Shown: positions 49,779 through 61,700 of the stretch, in pieces
How positions within the stretch are numbered: the stretch's first letter is position 1
Layout of the letters: every line of letters begins with the position of its first letter
NCBI RefSeq assembly: GCF_004798865.1
Contig: NW_025335761.1
Location: 23,685,687-23,749,686, forward strand
Source: Varanus komodoensis
Taxonomy: Eukaryota > Chordata > Lepidosauria > Squamata > Varanidae
Length of the DNA: 64,000 nucleotides
Reading direction: 5' to 3'
The notes under the pieces: model-generated
The model's database searches: none
Told to the model about the DNA's origin: nothing
The model's input: the letters and a program-made list of their open reading frames with translations, nothing else
Position numbers and translations under genes: made by a program

Positions 49779-49890
49779 AACAATCCTATGCATGTTTAGA
49801 CAGACAACTGCCAGCGTTCTCCAGCCAGCTTTGCTGGGAGTTGTCAAACTTTTTTTCTGGCTAAGTATGCATGGGAGTAAGCCCTTAGTG
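49779..49890. mobile_element. Short palindromic DNA element, AATCCTATGC family, copy 4
   Basis: The left end ACAATCCTATGCATGTTTAG aligns with the reverse complement of the right end (CCCATGCATACTTAGCCAGA). The interior has GCTGGGAGTTGTCA, related to the centre of copy 3. Confidence 0.6.
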
Positions 49891-50582
49891 ACCATATAAA
49901 AACTGTGTAATTTGAGGGGTAAAGTGTGTCATAGCTGTCTTCCAAATTTGTCAAAGACTTTCAGATGTAGGAATCAGGCCAAAGTGATTCACCTTTTAAT
50001 TGTTAGACTTTGTTGAAGCCTTAAAACTATTTTGAATGCTGTCTTTTATTCTCAGAAATAAATTGTGTTTAAATTGGTGTGCTTAAATCACTCTATTTTG
50101 ATGTTTTCTTTCAATTCGCATCATCTAAGAAAGTTGGATAATCATATCAGATATCTTGGGAAAGGCTTTTGGGGTTTTTTTTTTCCTGAACTAAGGTTTA
50201 GACTGTTTCCATTTCCCAATTTAACTGCTGTTGTATACATTATTTATTTAATTATATGGCATTTATTCTTTTGGATGTTATACTATTAAAGCAGAAAGGA
50301 GAAGGGGCAGGTACCTGACATAATTCATGTTAGACATCTTTTCTGACAACTGCGAAGTTTCCCTATCCTGCCTATTACCAATGACAAAAGTGAACATATT
50401 TTCTTGCTGGAGGTTGGTATTCTTATGGAATAGATTTTGTTGGTGCTGAAAATTGTGAATTCTGCCTTATATTTAATATTTTGGGTGGGTTACTTGTCCT
50501 TTGCCACTTCTCCCTTGTCAGCCATTTTGTGATGGTGCCCTTGACAACATTGTGAAATGTGCTTATGGGTCCAAAAAGGTTT

Positions 50583-50665
50583 CTGCCTTGAGTTTATTTA
50601 TTTATAACATTTATATGCCATCCTTTACGACAACATCTCAGGACAGCTTACAACATTAAGTAGAG
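50583..50665 (-). mobile_element. L2-like LINE 3' tail (antisense)
   Basis: TTTATTTATTTATAACATTTATATGCCATCC, broken by a diverged stem, then ATCTCAGGACAGCTTACAAC, is the reverse complement of the L2-like terminal motif. Confidence 0.6.
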
Positions 50666-52141
50666 TTTGACTTTAATGAATCCCTTTATGACCCTGGTAA
50701 TTCCATCTTTGTTGTTGCACAATTACTAGCGTGCCCTGCATGGGTTATTGGAAACCATGTAAGTATACAGTGTGAAAATAGCAGTTATATGGAAATATTG
50801 ATCATTTTGTTCTGGCTATTTCAAGTAGCTTGAGTTACCCAGCTTGTTCATTCATAATTCTGACCATATGTATTGGTTCTCATAAAAGCCTATAAATATA
50901 CAGCTTATTTTGTTCTATTATTTTTCAATTGTGTACTATTAAAGGCATTTGTAGTTTAGAATAAGATATGGAGGGGCAAATGTTGTGTGAGTTAAACCTG
51001 ATCATCTTTGCAGCATGCCTACAATTTGCAGAGGCAATGCAATGTAGTTGTTTCAAATGTCATATTGTCTTTATGAGGTATAGCCTGGAAAGATTTTACC
51101 TTAAACTAGGCATGTCTAATGGGGTTTATGACAGTCTATGAATTTTCCTCTGTAAAGGGTCAGTCTTGAGGTCAGTGAATGGTATACAAATTGCACTCTA
51201 CTTAAACCTATAATTACCTCCATCAGATGTTAATCTGCTGCTAAGTTAATCAAATAGCATGTATAACTTCAGTAATGTCTATCATATACTTTCCATTTAA
51301 CTAGAATTTACTTCATGATAATATTTCCTCACCCTGCTTCTTCTTTTTAAATAAAAGGAATGAAGATAGAAAATTCATAAATAATACTATTTATTCTCAG
51401 AGCATCAATTGTATTTTTTATTCTAAATATTAAAATTGGGCATGTCAAAATTTATGTAAATCTCATTATTTTCAATGGGAAAAAAAACTTAACTCTCTGC
51501 TACTGAAATTCTTGGGAGTCAAAAGTACTTTGTCTGGTTAATACGTATATATGCTGTTCTGTGAGTTAATATGCAGTGCCATAGCCGTATCTTGAAAACA
51601 ATTCCAGGATACAATAATCTGCTGAATTCTTTCTATTGTATTATTAATATTGTTATATCTATTGATGTTTAATACATTGTAAATTATATTTACTATTGTT
51701 CATTTGTAATGTTGCTCAGTTGTTAAGAGCTGCTTTCTGTACAACTTTGTTCAAAAGTGGCATACATAAAGGATGATGATAATGGAGATAATAACAACAA
51801 CAATGGATTTCCATACTATATGCTGTGTAGATGCAGAAGCATTAATATAAAACTGTGTGGAGTTACTATTTGCTTAGATGTAATGTCCTTTTTGTAGACA
51901 TATGGGATTTATAAAATGGTTGTAGAAAATATCCCCTTCACAGAGTTGTGAATTTTTATGTTATCAAGGTATTGCCAGAACAGCTTATACTAATATTTTT
52001 CTAAAATGTAGTTTGAAAAATAAAGGAAAACAGAAGGGGTGACAATTGGCATGTAATTGATTACTCTTAATTTTAGCTTTAGTTTACTATTCATACATTT
52101 GGACATATAAAATTGACCGTTTATAAAAAAATTACTTCTAG

Positions 52142-52229
52142 ATTATCAAGCTATTGGATGGAAAGAGATCCCAAGCTGTAGGAATCCTGATATCTAGTTT
52201 ACATTTAGAGATGAAGGACATACAACAAG
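52142..52229 (+). CDS. FMN1: Formin-1 exon, FH2 linker/knob start
   Basis: This 88-bp exon lies between the acceptor TTACTTCTAG (ends 52141) and the strong donor GTGAGT (52230). It reads [20 protein letters not shown] then HLEMKDIQQ, with one base carried forward. Human FMN1 has [20 protein letters not shown] here. The Ile of VGIL aligns with the FH2 isoleucine whose loss blocks actin assembly in other formins, and it is intact. The next expected exon (AIFNVDDSVVDLE in human) was not found up to 64000, so the gene continues past the window. Confidence 0.97.
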
Positions 52230-53929
52230 GTGAGTGTTACTCAGATCTTGATGGCAACTTTGTACACAGAAATGTTTTCACAAGTTAGTATCTTTATGAG
52301 CAATATCTAATGGTGACCACCATGGAGTGTCCAGGCTCACTAACTGCAGTGCATAAGCAGTTTCGCAGGCTGGTTTAGTGGATCTTGCTTAAGGTAACAT
52401 TGAATAGTAGTTAGAGAAAGGTAAAAAGAGCGATCTATTTTGAGTTTCTGCACACCATGCATAACTTTATGCATCTCTGTCACAGTCCTGGCCTTAGTTG
52501 CCATTTGTCTTACCCTAAAAGCCCCAAATACTTAGCCTTTCCTTTTAAGAAAAAAGTATCAAATTAGTTTGTGCATTCTCACATCATTATTCCTGTCCTA
52601 AAACTCTAGATATGTATTGCATTTGAAATGGCTCACCATTCTGTACGCCTTGCAATAAGGTAGTTCCTGGGCCAATAAAGCATAGGAATTTTTCTTTTAA
52701 TTTTCACATTCTAAACTATGTTGCGAATGCTTGTTGATACATTGTGGCTGGACGAATTGGGTTCCTGTCACTATTGCATAGGAACTAGAACTTTTGTGCT
52801 TAGTCTTGTCCCAGTATAATGTTTGTCTGCATTTCAATAAAATAATGTTGATTTTAATAAAGTATTGTTAAGCTAAACATTTGAATTTGATATGAAAGTC
52901 ATTTAATGGGCAGCATACAAATATTGTTCTGAATAACTGGAAAGAGCTTGGAAAAGTGTGAATTCTAGAAAATTCTAGTACATCTGAGTTTAGGAGGAAA
53001 TACAAGTAAAGTGTTTTGTGCTTCTTTTACTCTCTTGAAAGGCACTAATTAGGTCATATTCACATTTACAGAAAACTATTGAATACTGTCACTATACAGC
53101 AAGTGTCAAAAAGACTAAAAGCTCATATTTGTATCCTTGATATCATTTCCTGTAATTATAAACAAATTGCCATAAGTTGGACTGGCAGCCTTGAAAAATA
53201 GTGGCATCCACTGAATCCAAAGTTTATCCATTCTCTGAGGGGCCTCAGAATTGGCCCATTAATCCAAGCTACCAAGTGCCAGTTTTGGGGAAACAACAGT
53301 GGGATATAAATAAAAAGTAGCAGCCTGTAGTTAATTTTTACTCATTGGTTTCAGTGGGAGAGGGAATTCTTTAAAAAAAAAAACAGATTCACAAGTGATA
53401 AAGCAAGAAAAAGCAACCCATCTTCCATTCTGGTTCTTCTGAACCTGCAAGATTTTGGAAATGACTAATTTGACACTCCTCTACCTGCTCTACTAAATAG
53501 GACTGCTCTTTCATTAATTCTGTTTACATTAAGCATGTTTGGGTCTTTTGATGTATCCAATTTGAAATTATTTAATATTTCAGATATTAAAAATTAATGT
53601 TTTTAAACACTTAATTTTACAGTACTGAGTAAAAGAAGGTATAGCACAACCTGAGCATAGGAATTGCTTAGTTTTACATTTCATTATGATGGATCATTGA
53701 AACTGCTTAAGTTCTGTATTGCAACTGCTGCTGAATAATCACATAGTGCAACTGAGCACATTAAAAAATGTGTGTTTGTGTGCTTGAAATAAATATTTGT
53801 TATTATTGTGGCATTAGTCACATACAGTATTTGTTTGGAGTTACTACATTTGAAAAAGAAGAGTAATTGAACTAGAAATCATAGGCAATATATTTCTTCA
53901 TTTGCTTATATCAACTGCAAGAAATATCA

Positions 53930-54130
53930 GAATAGGAGGTTGCCTTGTACCAGATGAGACCATGGCCCACCTACTGTGGTACCCAATTGGCAGGCTGGTA
54001 CCAGCTTTCCAGGGTTTAAGTCTCCAGTTTTTTAGTGTTCCACCAGGAGATGCTACCCAGGATACAAGCTAGAACGCTTTGCATATGTGCTCTGCCACCA
54101 AACCAGTTTCCATCTCACTCCCAAGGCCAC
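53930..54130 (-). mobile_element. tRNA-derived SINE (antisense)
   Basis: Read antisense from about 54130, it has an A-box-like TTGGTGGCAGAGCACATATG and a degraded B box (TTGTATCCTGG), then CATCTCC. It ends in the sequence whose + strand is AGGTTGCCTTGTACCAGATG. This is the common squamate SINE beginning GGCCGTAGCTCAGTGG. Diverged; the Pol III boxes are probably inactive. Confidence 0.8.
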
Positions 54131-54654
54131 TCAAAGATAAGGTATTGCAATAATCTATACCTGGGAAATAACTTTTCAGGAACCTCTAAGGTTAGATTAA
54201 AGTGCTATTCTCAGACCCTTCAAGTGGCCTATAATGAGATGATAAAAGAGACATTATAAGAAAATGTAATGCTTCTTAAGGGTGGTGTAGGATTTTTGCA
54301 CTCAGGCATTTCTACCTTTTGCCATCCCTAACTGGCATATTTCACAATGTTCATGTTGTTGAGCAATGGTAGTGAATGTAGCTTTCTGTACATCTGGCTC
54401 ACAGATGTTTTAGTTTGCATTTGATTACTAGCCAACAAATTGAGGACTGCCACATTTTTTGAGAGGAATCATCCACAGATGTTTCTTAGGAGACAGTGGC
54501 ATTTGTTCTTACAGGAAAAAGGTAGATCACTGCTATCTTTGCTGGCCAAAAGCCAACAGTATTAAGCAAGCAGAATGTACCGGTAACATGGTAGTTTGCT
54601 TTGCCCTCTTAATTGGAAATAAGTAAAAAATGTTTTGATGCAAAGTTTAATGAT

Positions 54655-54722
54655 AGTAAGCCATCCTGAGATGCCATGCATAAGGGACAGCATATAAAAG
54701 TTTTGAATAAATAAATAAAATA
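54655..54722 (+). mobile_element. L2-like LINE 3' tail (sense)
   Basis: AGTAAGCCATCCTGAGATGC, then GGGACAGCATATAAAAGTTT and AATAAATAAATAAAAT: the terminal motif and repeat tail of an L2-like element. Confidence 0.6.
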
Positions 54723-55068
54723 GGGAGCATATCTTGTAACAACAAAAATATAGCATATATTATTTTGTCACATTGCTGTGCTCTAACCTGTTCATTCTAA
54801 CTTCTTTGGGCAATTTCCAGAGGTGTGGGGTAGTATGTTTTATAGTATATTTTAAATAATGTTGTTACATCAGCAGAAGAGAATGGATTTCTCTAATAGT
54901 GATGGGGCAGAGAAATTTCTGAAAGTCAGATACTAGGCAGAAGTAGTAACTGAAGCTATTACTGGACAGGATCTTTCACAGACTATGGCAGTGATGTCCA
55001 AATGAACTCCTGTGTAACAGAAAGCATATTCTTACCTTGAAAACTTTATTATTAAACAATGAAAAAAA

Positions 55069-55120
55069 CTCATATAGTGGGACTATTTCAAAAAGAAATG
55101 AAATAGTCCCACTATATGAG
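55069..55120. repeat. Perfect 22-bp hairpin
   Basis: The arms 55069-55090 and 55099-55120 are exact reverse complements (left arm begins CTCATATAGTGGGACT) around an 8-base A-rich loop. It sits just before the point where the RTE-type LINE becomes recognisable. Confidence 0.92.
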
Positions 55121-55934
55121 AACCCTAGGTTGGTAAGTGTTCAACAAGCTCTTGGAGAAGAGCAAAGGACAAGTATGAAGAATGTTGTCACTAACAATAC
55201 AAGCTGAAAGGAAGTCTAGTGGCTGACATGCACATAGGTGAGAGGAAAGTCTGATGCTGTAGAACACATACAACTAGAACATGGATGGAAGTGTGACTCA
55301 AGGTGAACTGGAAACTTTAAAGCAGGAAGTGGAATAGTTAAAAATTGTAGTACTTGGTGTGAATAAACTTAAGTGGACTGGAATGGGACATTTGCAGTCA
55401 GACAAACATAAAGTGTTTTACTCCAGAAATGACAAATGCAATAGAAAAGGAGTAGCAGTAATAATAAAGCAAGATGTGGCAGAGGCTGTAAGGGGATACA
55501 GTGCAAAATCTGACCAAATACTATTAGTCAGGAGCAGTGGAAAACCTAGCAACATACCCATCATTCAAGTCTATGCTCCAATAACAGAAGCTGAAGAAAA
55601 AGAAATTGAACAGTATTATGCAATTTGAAGAAATTGATTACACAACAAAACAAGATGTGTTGATAATCCTAGATGACTGGAACACAAAAGTAGAAAATCA
55701 AATACTGTAGAAAAATTGGCCTAGTGGTAAGAAATGAAGCAAGAACATGACTCACCACTCACCACCAGATGGCCAATATAAAAATCAAATAGAGTGTTCA
55801 ACTGGAAACAGGAGATGGAGAAACTGTATTCTTGCTGCCAAGACTGGGAACAAATTGCAGTAATCACCATCAGCAATTAATTTCAAAAATCAGAGTCAAG
55901 CAAAAAAATATCACCAACAGAAACTCAGTGCAAA

Positions 55935-56034
55935 NNNNNNNNNNNNNNNNNNNNNNNNNNNNNNNNNNNNNNNNNNNNNNNNNNNNNNNNNNNNNNNNNN
56001 NNNNNNNNNNNNNNNNNNNNNNNNNNNNNNNNNN
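55935..56034. other. Assembly gap (100 N)
   Basis: Exactly 100 N, a conventional size for a gap of unknown length. The flanks TCAGTGCAAA and TTTGCACTGA are perfect reverse complements directly at both edges. It interrupts the RTE-type LINE between endonuclease and reverse transcriptase. Confidence 0.98.
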
Positions 56035-57335
56035 TTTGCACTGACCATGAAACAAAACTTAATTGACTGTGGGCAGAAGACCTGTGGTCTGAAACCAGAG
56101 ACATTATTAAAGGAGAATGCCAAAAGACAATTCATATAGCAACAAATATCAAAAAGCCTATATGGATGAAAAAAAAGAAACATTGCAAATGACATGCGAA
56201 GGGAAAGAAAAAGGTTACAGAAATAGTGTCAGAATCCGGAATGCAACTTTTCAGCAACTATCAGATAGAGACACAAAGGCACAAAGAATGTTAGAATGAG
56301 AGGTGCAAAGAAATAGAAGAGAGGAACAAAGGGGGAAAAACAAGAGACCTCTTCCAGAAGGTCCAAGAAATCAAATTCAAACCTAGATTAGAAATTCTAA
56401 AGGACAATGAAGGGAACATCCTATTTGACCAAGAGAAGGTAAAGAGAAGATGAAAAGCAATTCAGAATTGTACAGAAGTGATGAAAGGATGACAGACTTC
56501 TTTGAAATGGAATCCTATGAAAAAGAGCCTACAATATTAGAAAGCGAAATAAAAGCTGCACTGGAAGCACTTGGAGTACTTCAGAATAAAGCATCTAGAA
56601 TAGACAGGATACCATTAGAGCTATTACAAGCTGCAGAAAATTAATCAGTCTAAATTCTAACAAAAATATGTCAACAAATATGGAAAACAAAACAATGGCC
56701 CACAGATTGGAAACATTAAATATGTATCCCAGTCCCCAAGAAAGGATATACAAAAGAGTGTAGCAACTATAGGACCATAGCATTAATCTCTCACATAAGC
56801 AAAGTGATGCTTGAAGTGTTTCAATACTATACTATTCTATTTGAGCAAGAAATGCCTGATATCCAAGCTGGATTCTGAAAAGGAAGAGGCACTAGAAATC
56901 ATCCTGCAAATATGCATTGGCTACTGGACTACAGCAAAGCATTTCAGAAAAAGATCAGTCTACACTATACAGATTATAACAAACCTTTTGACTACGTGGA
57001 GTATGAGTAGATATGGATGGTCCTGAAAGAAATGGGTGTGCTTTAGCTTTTTATTGTCAAGTTGCCTAACCTGTATCATAGACAAGAAGCTACATTTAGG
57101 ACAGAACATGGAAAAGCAGAATGGAATAGGCAAAGGTGTCAGGCAAGGACATATTTTATCTTCCTATCTGTTCAATCTTTACACAGAACATGTAAGGAAA
57201 CCTGGATTAGAAAGAGGAAGGAGTAAAATTTGGTGGAAGAAACATCACTGAAGATATACAAATGATACCATACTAATGGCAGAAAGCAATGATGACTTGA
57301 AACAACTCCTGATAATTGTGAAAGAAGAAAACATA

Positions 57336-59410
57336 AATTGAAGAAAGTAGGGAAAAACACTAAGCCACTCAGGTATGACCTTAATCATATCCCTGATGAA
57401 TATACAGTAGAGGTGACAAATAGATTTAAGGAATTAGTTCTGATAGACAGAGTGCCTGAAGAACTATGGATGGAGGTTCGCAACATTGTACAAGAGGTAG
57501 CAACTAAAACCATCCCAAAGAAAAAGAAATGCTTTACAAATAGCTAAGGAAAGAAGTGAAGCAAAAGGCAAGGGAGAAAGATACACCCAATTGAATGCAG
57601 AATTCCAGAGAATAGCTAGAAGAGATAAGAATGCCTTCTTAAATGAACAGTGCAAAGAAATAGAAGAAAACAGTAGAATACAGAGGACCAGAGAGCCATT
57701 CAAGAAAATTGGAGATATGAAGGGAACGTTTCATGCAAAGATGGGCATGATAAAGGACCAAAAATGGCTGGGTCCTAACAGAGGCAGAAGAGATTAAGAA
57801 GAGGTGGCAAGATTAGACAGAAGAACTATACAAGAAAGAGCTTAACATCCCTGATAACCATGATGGGGTGGTCACTGTCCTTGAGCCAGACACCCTGGAA
57901 TGTGAAGTCAAATGGGCCTTAGGAAGTCTGAGCAACAACAAAGCTAGTGGAGGTAGCAGTATTCCAGCTGAGCTATTCAAAATCTTAAAAGATGATGCCG
58001 TAAAAGTGCTACGCACAATATGCCAGCAAATTTGGAAAACTCAATAGTGGCCGCAGGATTGGAAAAGGTCAGTTTACATTCCGATCCCAAAGAAGGGCAG
58101 TGCCAAAGAATGTTCAAACTACCACACCATTGCACTCATTTCACATGCTAGCAAAGTTATGCTCAAAATTCTACAAGCTAGGCTCCAGCAGTATGTGGAC
58201 CGAGAACTACCAGAAGTACAGGCAGGATTTCAGAGAGGGAGAGGAACTAGAGATCAAATTGCCAACATATGCTGGATCATGGAGAAAGCTAGGGAGATCC
58301 AGAAAAACATCTACTTCTGCTTCATTGACTATGCTAAAGTCTTTGTGTGGATCACAACAAATTGTAGCAAGGTCTTAAAGAGATGGGAATTCCAGACCAT
58401 CTTATTTGTCTCTTGAGAAACCTATATGCAGGTCAAGAAGCAACAGTGAGAACTGGACACGGAACCACTGATTGGTTCAAAATTGAGAAAGGAGTTTGGC
58501 AAGGCTATATACTGTCGCCCTGCCTATTTAACTTATATGCAGAGCACATCATGAGAAAGGCAGGGCTAGATGAATCACCAGTTGGAATTAAGATTGCTGG
58601 GAGAAATATCAACAACCTCAGATATGCAGATGATACCGCTCTCATGGCAGAAAATGAAGAGCAACTAAAGAGCCTCTTGATGCGGGTGAAGGAGGAGAGT
58701 GCAAAAGTTGGCTTGAAACTCAACATTAAGAAAACTAAGATCGTGGCATCCGGTCCTCTCACTTCCTGGCAAATAGATGGGGAAGAAATGGAGGTAGTAA
58801 CAGATTTTATTTTCCTGGGCTCCAAGATCACCACAGATGGAGACTGCAGCCAAGAAATTAAAAGACGCTTGCTCCTGGGGAGGAAAGCTATGGCAAATCT
58901 AGACAGCATACTAAAAAGCAGAGACAACACCCTGCCAACAAAAGTGCGTATAGTCAAGGCTATGGTCTTCCCAGTTGCAATGTATGGCTGTGAAAGCTGG
59001 ACCATAAGGAAGGCTGAGCGCCGAAGAATTGAGGCCTTTGAATTGTGGTGCTGGAGGAGACTCTTGCAGGTTCCTTGGACTGCAAGGTGATCAAACTGGT
59101 CAGTCCTAGAGGAGATCAACCCTGACTGCTCTTTAAAAGGCCAGATAGTGAAGATGAAACTCAAATACTTTGGCCATCTAATGAGAAGGAAGGACTCCCT
59201 GGAGAAGAGCCTAATGCTGGGAACAAGAGATGGCAAAAGCAGAAGGGGACAGCAGAGAATGAGGTGGCTAGATGGAGTCACTGAAGCAGTTGGTGTGAGC
59301 TTAAGTGGACTCCGGGGGATGGTAGAGGACAGGAAGGCCTGGAGGAATGTTGTCCATGGGGTCGCAATGGGTCGAACACGACTTCGTGACTAACAACAAA
59401 CAACAACAAG
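57336..59410 (+). mobile_element. BovB (RTE clade) LINE, 2.07-kb 3' part, nested
   Basis: It starts at GKNTKPLRYDLNHIPDEYTV, between the endonuclease and reverse transcriptase of BovB. It runs through FQRIARRDKNAFLNEQCKEI, LISHASKVMLKILQARLQQY and QAGFQRGRGTRDQIANICW, then a 235-codon open frame (58383-59090) with the intact catalytic box NNLRYADDTALMA, IFLGSKITTDGDCSQEIKRR and YGCESWTIRKAERRRIEAFE. It ends with the BovB C-terminus and AAC-rich tail. Defects include a short deletion near 57535, an amber codon in KTQ*WPQDW, and a frame change near 58350 at FIDYAK. The 5' end and endonuclease are missing. Fewer defects than its host LINE suggest a younger age. Confidence 0.94.
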
Positions 59411-61139
59411 GACATACTGGAGACCAGCATCAAGATCATCCAAATTATTTTATTCCCAGTCACATTGTATGAATGTGAAAGCTGGACAGTGAAGGAAGCT
59501 GAAAGGAAGAAAATTGATGTATTTGGAACACAGTGCTGGAGGAGAGCTCAGCAAATATCCTGAACTGACAGACATTTTAGAGGGGGATGTTCATTCGTAG
59601 TAGTGCCTTAGACATGATGCATACAAGATCTACCTTTGGTCTACTTTTGGCCTAGAATATATAACTCAGTTCTGCATTGTGTAGGGAATATGTTAGCTAG
59701 GTGAATTTTGCACTGAGATGCTTTTCCCAGACAAAGCGATGAACTTGGAGAATTTGTAAATCTCTTTGTTAAGACAGACATGGAAGATATTCACGTAACA
59801 ATTATGGATAATATGATTAAAAGAAATTGCCGTATGCAGAAGTCAAAAGCTGTGCTACTTTAATATTGTGGATAACTTTTCTGAGAGTTCTGTCTGCGTT
59901 TGCGCACGTGCGCATGCACGCACACACTTATGTCTGTTGGGATCCATGTAATTCAGGGTAAACACAAATACAGAACTCAGAAGTTTGGAAACAATTTCTT
60001 TTAAATGTTGTTTCCTTTGTTCTGTATAATTTATAACATATGTTTTTTGTGAATCTGCCTACAGGCACCAAGCATGATGTGGCTAGGTTAACATGAATTG
60101 CTTGAGCCTTTTGCTCATGACTTCATGCAGCAGTTGAGCTTTCCTAATCTTCTAACCCTTTATTTTTATTTCGGCTGCTTTTCTGCCTCATAAATCTTAT
60201 AGCATTTTTACATGACAGCCAAATAGCAGAAGAGAGTTTCAAAAGAACCTGCTTATCATTTCAAGATATCAGAAATAAACAGGCTAGATATGTTCAAAGT
60301 TTTGCCAGTGCAGAATTGATCATTAACTAATGGTATATTTGACTGATAGGATTGCTGGCACATATTTAATTTAAATCAAAAGTAGACACTGGAAGTGTTT
60401 TCCTCTAGTAGCAAATAGTGCTGCCATTTCCACGTATGAAATATGATAATTTTTATTAGCATTATTCTTCTGGAAAGGCTCCTTCAATTATTTGCCATTC
60501 CAGCCTGGAGGAAACTTCAGAGTGAAAAACCAACAAAGGCCACCAGATTTATGCACATCATCTCAAGTACAAGTGGTAGGATGCCTTAAATCTTCTTCAG
60601 TAACAACTTTGTTCACATTGTTAGAATAAAAAAAATGAGCATGTGGGAAAACAGTGAAAGTTTAGAAATAAAGAATCACTTTTTTATTTAGATCTATGGT
60701 TTTAAAGTAATGTTGAGTGAAAGTTTACTCAGTTCTTGCACTGCTGCCTTCTTATGTAATGTAGTTGGCAAGTTTTTTTATGTGTGGTACTTCGTTTGAA
60801 TGCATAATGCTGATCTGTTTTTTGTCCTTGGTGACGGTTATTATATCCTAATGGGTGCAACACTGCGCTAATTATCCTTATGTATATAAATTCTTCTTGT
60901 AGTGAGCAGACACCATAGGGTCACATAAAAATGTTTGCCTCAATTTCCCCACAAAAAAGGAATTCAGAAACCAGACTTGTACCAGTAACAGATTTTTAAA
61001 GGTAGAGGAACCCAATAAAATTACCAGCTCCTCACAGCATGTGTCTATTTCCTTTTGACATATTGTGAGGTGTAGCTGAGATATTCTAACCAAACTGACA
61101 GTGTAAGGAGGACAGCTCACCAAGATTAAATGGAAAGAG

Positions 61140-61156
61140 GGAGAGAGAGAGAGATT
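61140..61156. repeat. (GA)n simple repeat
   Basis: A GAGGGAGAGAGAGAGAGAG run of about 19 bases. Confidence 0.9.
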
Positions 61157-61544
61157 TCAGTAATTGTGGAACCCAGCTTCTAAATCTTTTTGGTTTCACC
61201 TCTCTTAATTCTTCTTTAGTGACTGTGGCTATGTAGTTATTTAAAATTAGGCTTAATTTATTTGGAAGATCTCACATTTATGATTCCTATTTGGCAAATT
61301 GGCAAGAATGACATGCCTCTGCATCATTTTCCATTAAAAGAACACAGCAAACTGAGCCAAAGTTCACAGTTCCAGGAACAACTAAGCAGACCCTAGCATA
61401 CTTCAAGGAAAAATGTCTCAGGACAGTGTAACACAGCAGCCACTGGCGGGGACTGAGGGTGGGGGGAGATTTTCAATGCAGCTATCAGGATACTTTCATA
61501 TATTCCATAACTGTGTTTCTTGCTGCCACCGCTGCTGCCACCTT

Positions 61545-61700
61545 CATCATCATCATCTGTACCACTCAATACCCAAAGTTGTCTAGGTAGTTTACAGCAG
61601 TACATAAAAAACAATAAAACTGCAATATAAAAGTACAGTAAGTTGTAAAAATATAAAAATAAAACTGCCGCTCCTTCCCCAACTCAGCTTTGGACAGCCC
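61545..61700 (-). mobile_element. L2-like LINE 3' untranslated end (antisense)
   Basis: TGTACCACTCAATACCCAAA then TTGTCTAGGTAGTTTACAGC and ACATAAAAAACAATAAAACT is the reverse complement of an L2-like 3' end (GTAAACxxCCxxGAGACxxTTGGGxxxTGGGCGGTA). A TCATCATCATC run precedes it, and a related body may continue to about 61770. Confidence 0.6.

Larger units (their letters stand above)
47569..52141 (+). other. FMN1: FMN1 intron, 4.6 kb
   Basis: It contains a palindromic DNA element at 49779-49890, an L2-like antisense tail at 50583-50665 and a short L2-like sense tail at about 51755-51810. A 148-codon antisense open frame at 48625-49071 has no recognised similarity. The rest is AT-rich and unassigned. 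Confidence 0.6.
55130..59575 (+). mobile_element. Old RTE-type LINE, interrupted by a BovB copy
   Basis: It begins with an ELETLKQEVE...VVLGVNKLKWTGMG stretch, then KGVAVIIKQDVAEAVRGYSA and IPIIQVYAPITEAEEKEIEQ: the apurinic-type endonuclease of RTE LINEs. After a 100-N gap the reverse transcriptase follows in pieces: LGVLQNKASRIDRIPLELLQ, CSNYRTIALISHISKVML and IQAGF*KGRGT. It stops at about 57335. After the BovB insertion it resumes at about 59411 with IQIILFPVTLYECESWTVKE, the RTE C-terminal region. Roughly 70 codons between the two parts seem lost. Many stops and frameshifts mark it as older than the BovB inside it. Confidence 0.87.

Noticed and set aside
58505-59281. 258-codon open frame on the - strand
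   Set aside because: It is the shadow of the BovB reverse-transcriptase frame on the + strand, which has the real motifs (YADD, CESW).
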